Made by a program: the position numbers and the translations under genes
Notes under the pieces: generated by a model
Seen by the model: only the letters and a program-made list of their open reading frames with translations
The model's database searches: none
Told to the model about the DNA's origin: nothing
Shown here: one piece after another, positions 5,285 to 5,339 of the stretch
Numbering within the stretch: position 1 is the stretch's first letter
Layout of the letters: each line of letters begins with the position of its first letter
Assembly (NCBI GenBank): GCA_029776125.1
Contig: JARVJS010000063.1
Coordinates: 1-5,339 of the forward strand
Origin: Nitrososphaeria archaeon
GTDB lineage: Archaea > Thermoproteota > Nitrososphaeria > JACIWG01
Reading direction: 5' to 3'
Length of the DNA stretch: 5,339 nucleotides

Positions 5285-5339
5285 CATCTCACTTTCATAC
5301 TGCTGTATTTCTGTTTACTATGTTTATCAAGTAGCTGTT
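5284..5339 (-). CDS. 3' end of an upstream reading frame, uncertain
   Basis: One minus-strand frame stays open from the right edge to TGA at 5286-5284 and encodes a hydrophilic tail ending SSMKVR. Its stop shares a base with ATG 5284 of the next frame, as at the ATPase-permease junction. It may be the end of a separate upstream gene, or the other side of a frameshift in one permease gene. A second frame (NSYLINIVNRNTAV, stop at 5297-5295) is an equally possible upstream half. Only 17 codons are visible, so this is weak. Confidence 0.25.
   Translation of the reverse strand, partial: QLLDKHSKQKYSSMKVR

Noticed and set aside
1..5339. tRNA, rRNA, CRISPR arrays, insertion sequences or attachment sites
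   Set aside because: No cloverleaf-like segment, spaced repeats, transposase motif or long terminal repeats were seen; the intergenic gaps are 128 bases or shorter.

Overview
The window looks archaeal. It is AT-rich, by eye about one third G+C. Several genes begin just after GGTGA or GTGAT ribosome-binding motifs, TATA-like boxes lie at archaeal spacing ahead of starts, and the regulators are types common in archaea (a COG2522-like HTH protein and Lrp/AsnC). An uncultured Bathyarchaeia/Thermoproteota-like or methanogen-like lineage would fit, but the sequence seen here cannot settle the lineage.

Left part (1-1588): two divergent genes share an 84-base promoter region. Leftward is the N-terminal 93 residues of a small HTH regulator that runs off the window. 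Rightward is a 407-residue DUF438 + hemerythrin + PAS protein (COG2461-like), probably a soluble di-iron and PAS redox or gas sensor without an output domain. Its promoter has a clear TATA box, a 16-base inverted repeat and a good GGTGA site.

Middle (1620-3940): a leftward cluster converges on the sensor gene. It contains a DrrA/CcmA-type ABC ATPase and an ABC-2 permease joined by a TGATG stop-start overlap, followed 36 bases downstream by a 125-residue cysteine-rich protein of unknown function. The ATPase and permease should form a simple exporter; the substrate cannot be read from the sequence.

Right part (4069-5339): a 297-residue tandem Lrp/AsnC regulator (two HTH + effector-like halves in one chain) lies upstream of the exporter in the same direction. 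Palindromes resembling Lrp-type operators sit in its own leader and next to the TATA box of the exporter promoter, so it plausibly controls itself and the exporter. At the right edge is the C-terminal part of a second ABC-2 permease of a different subtype. Its frame is closed by stops just upstream, so it is frameshifted, decayed, or a separately translated fragment.

No RNA gene, CRISPR array, insertion sequence or origin was seen, and no stretch over 300 bases lacks a gene. The most interesting unit is the double-Lrp regulator with its exporter and cysteine-rich partner.
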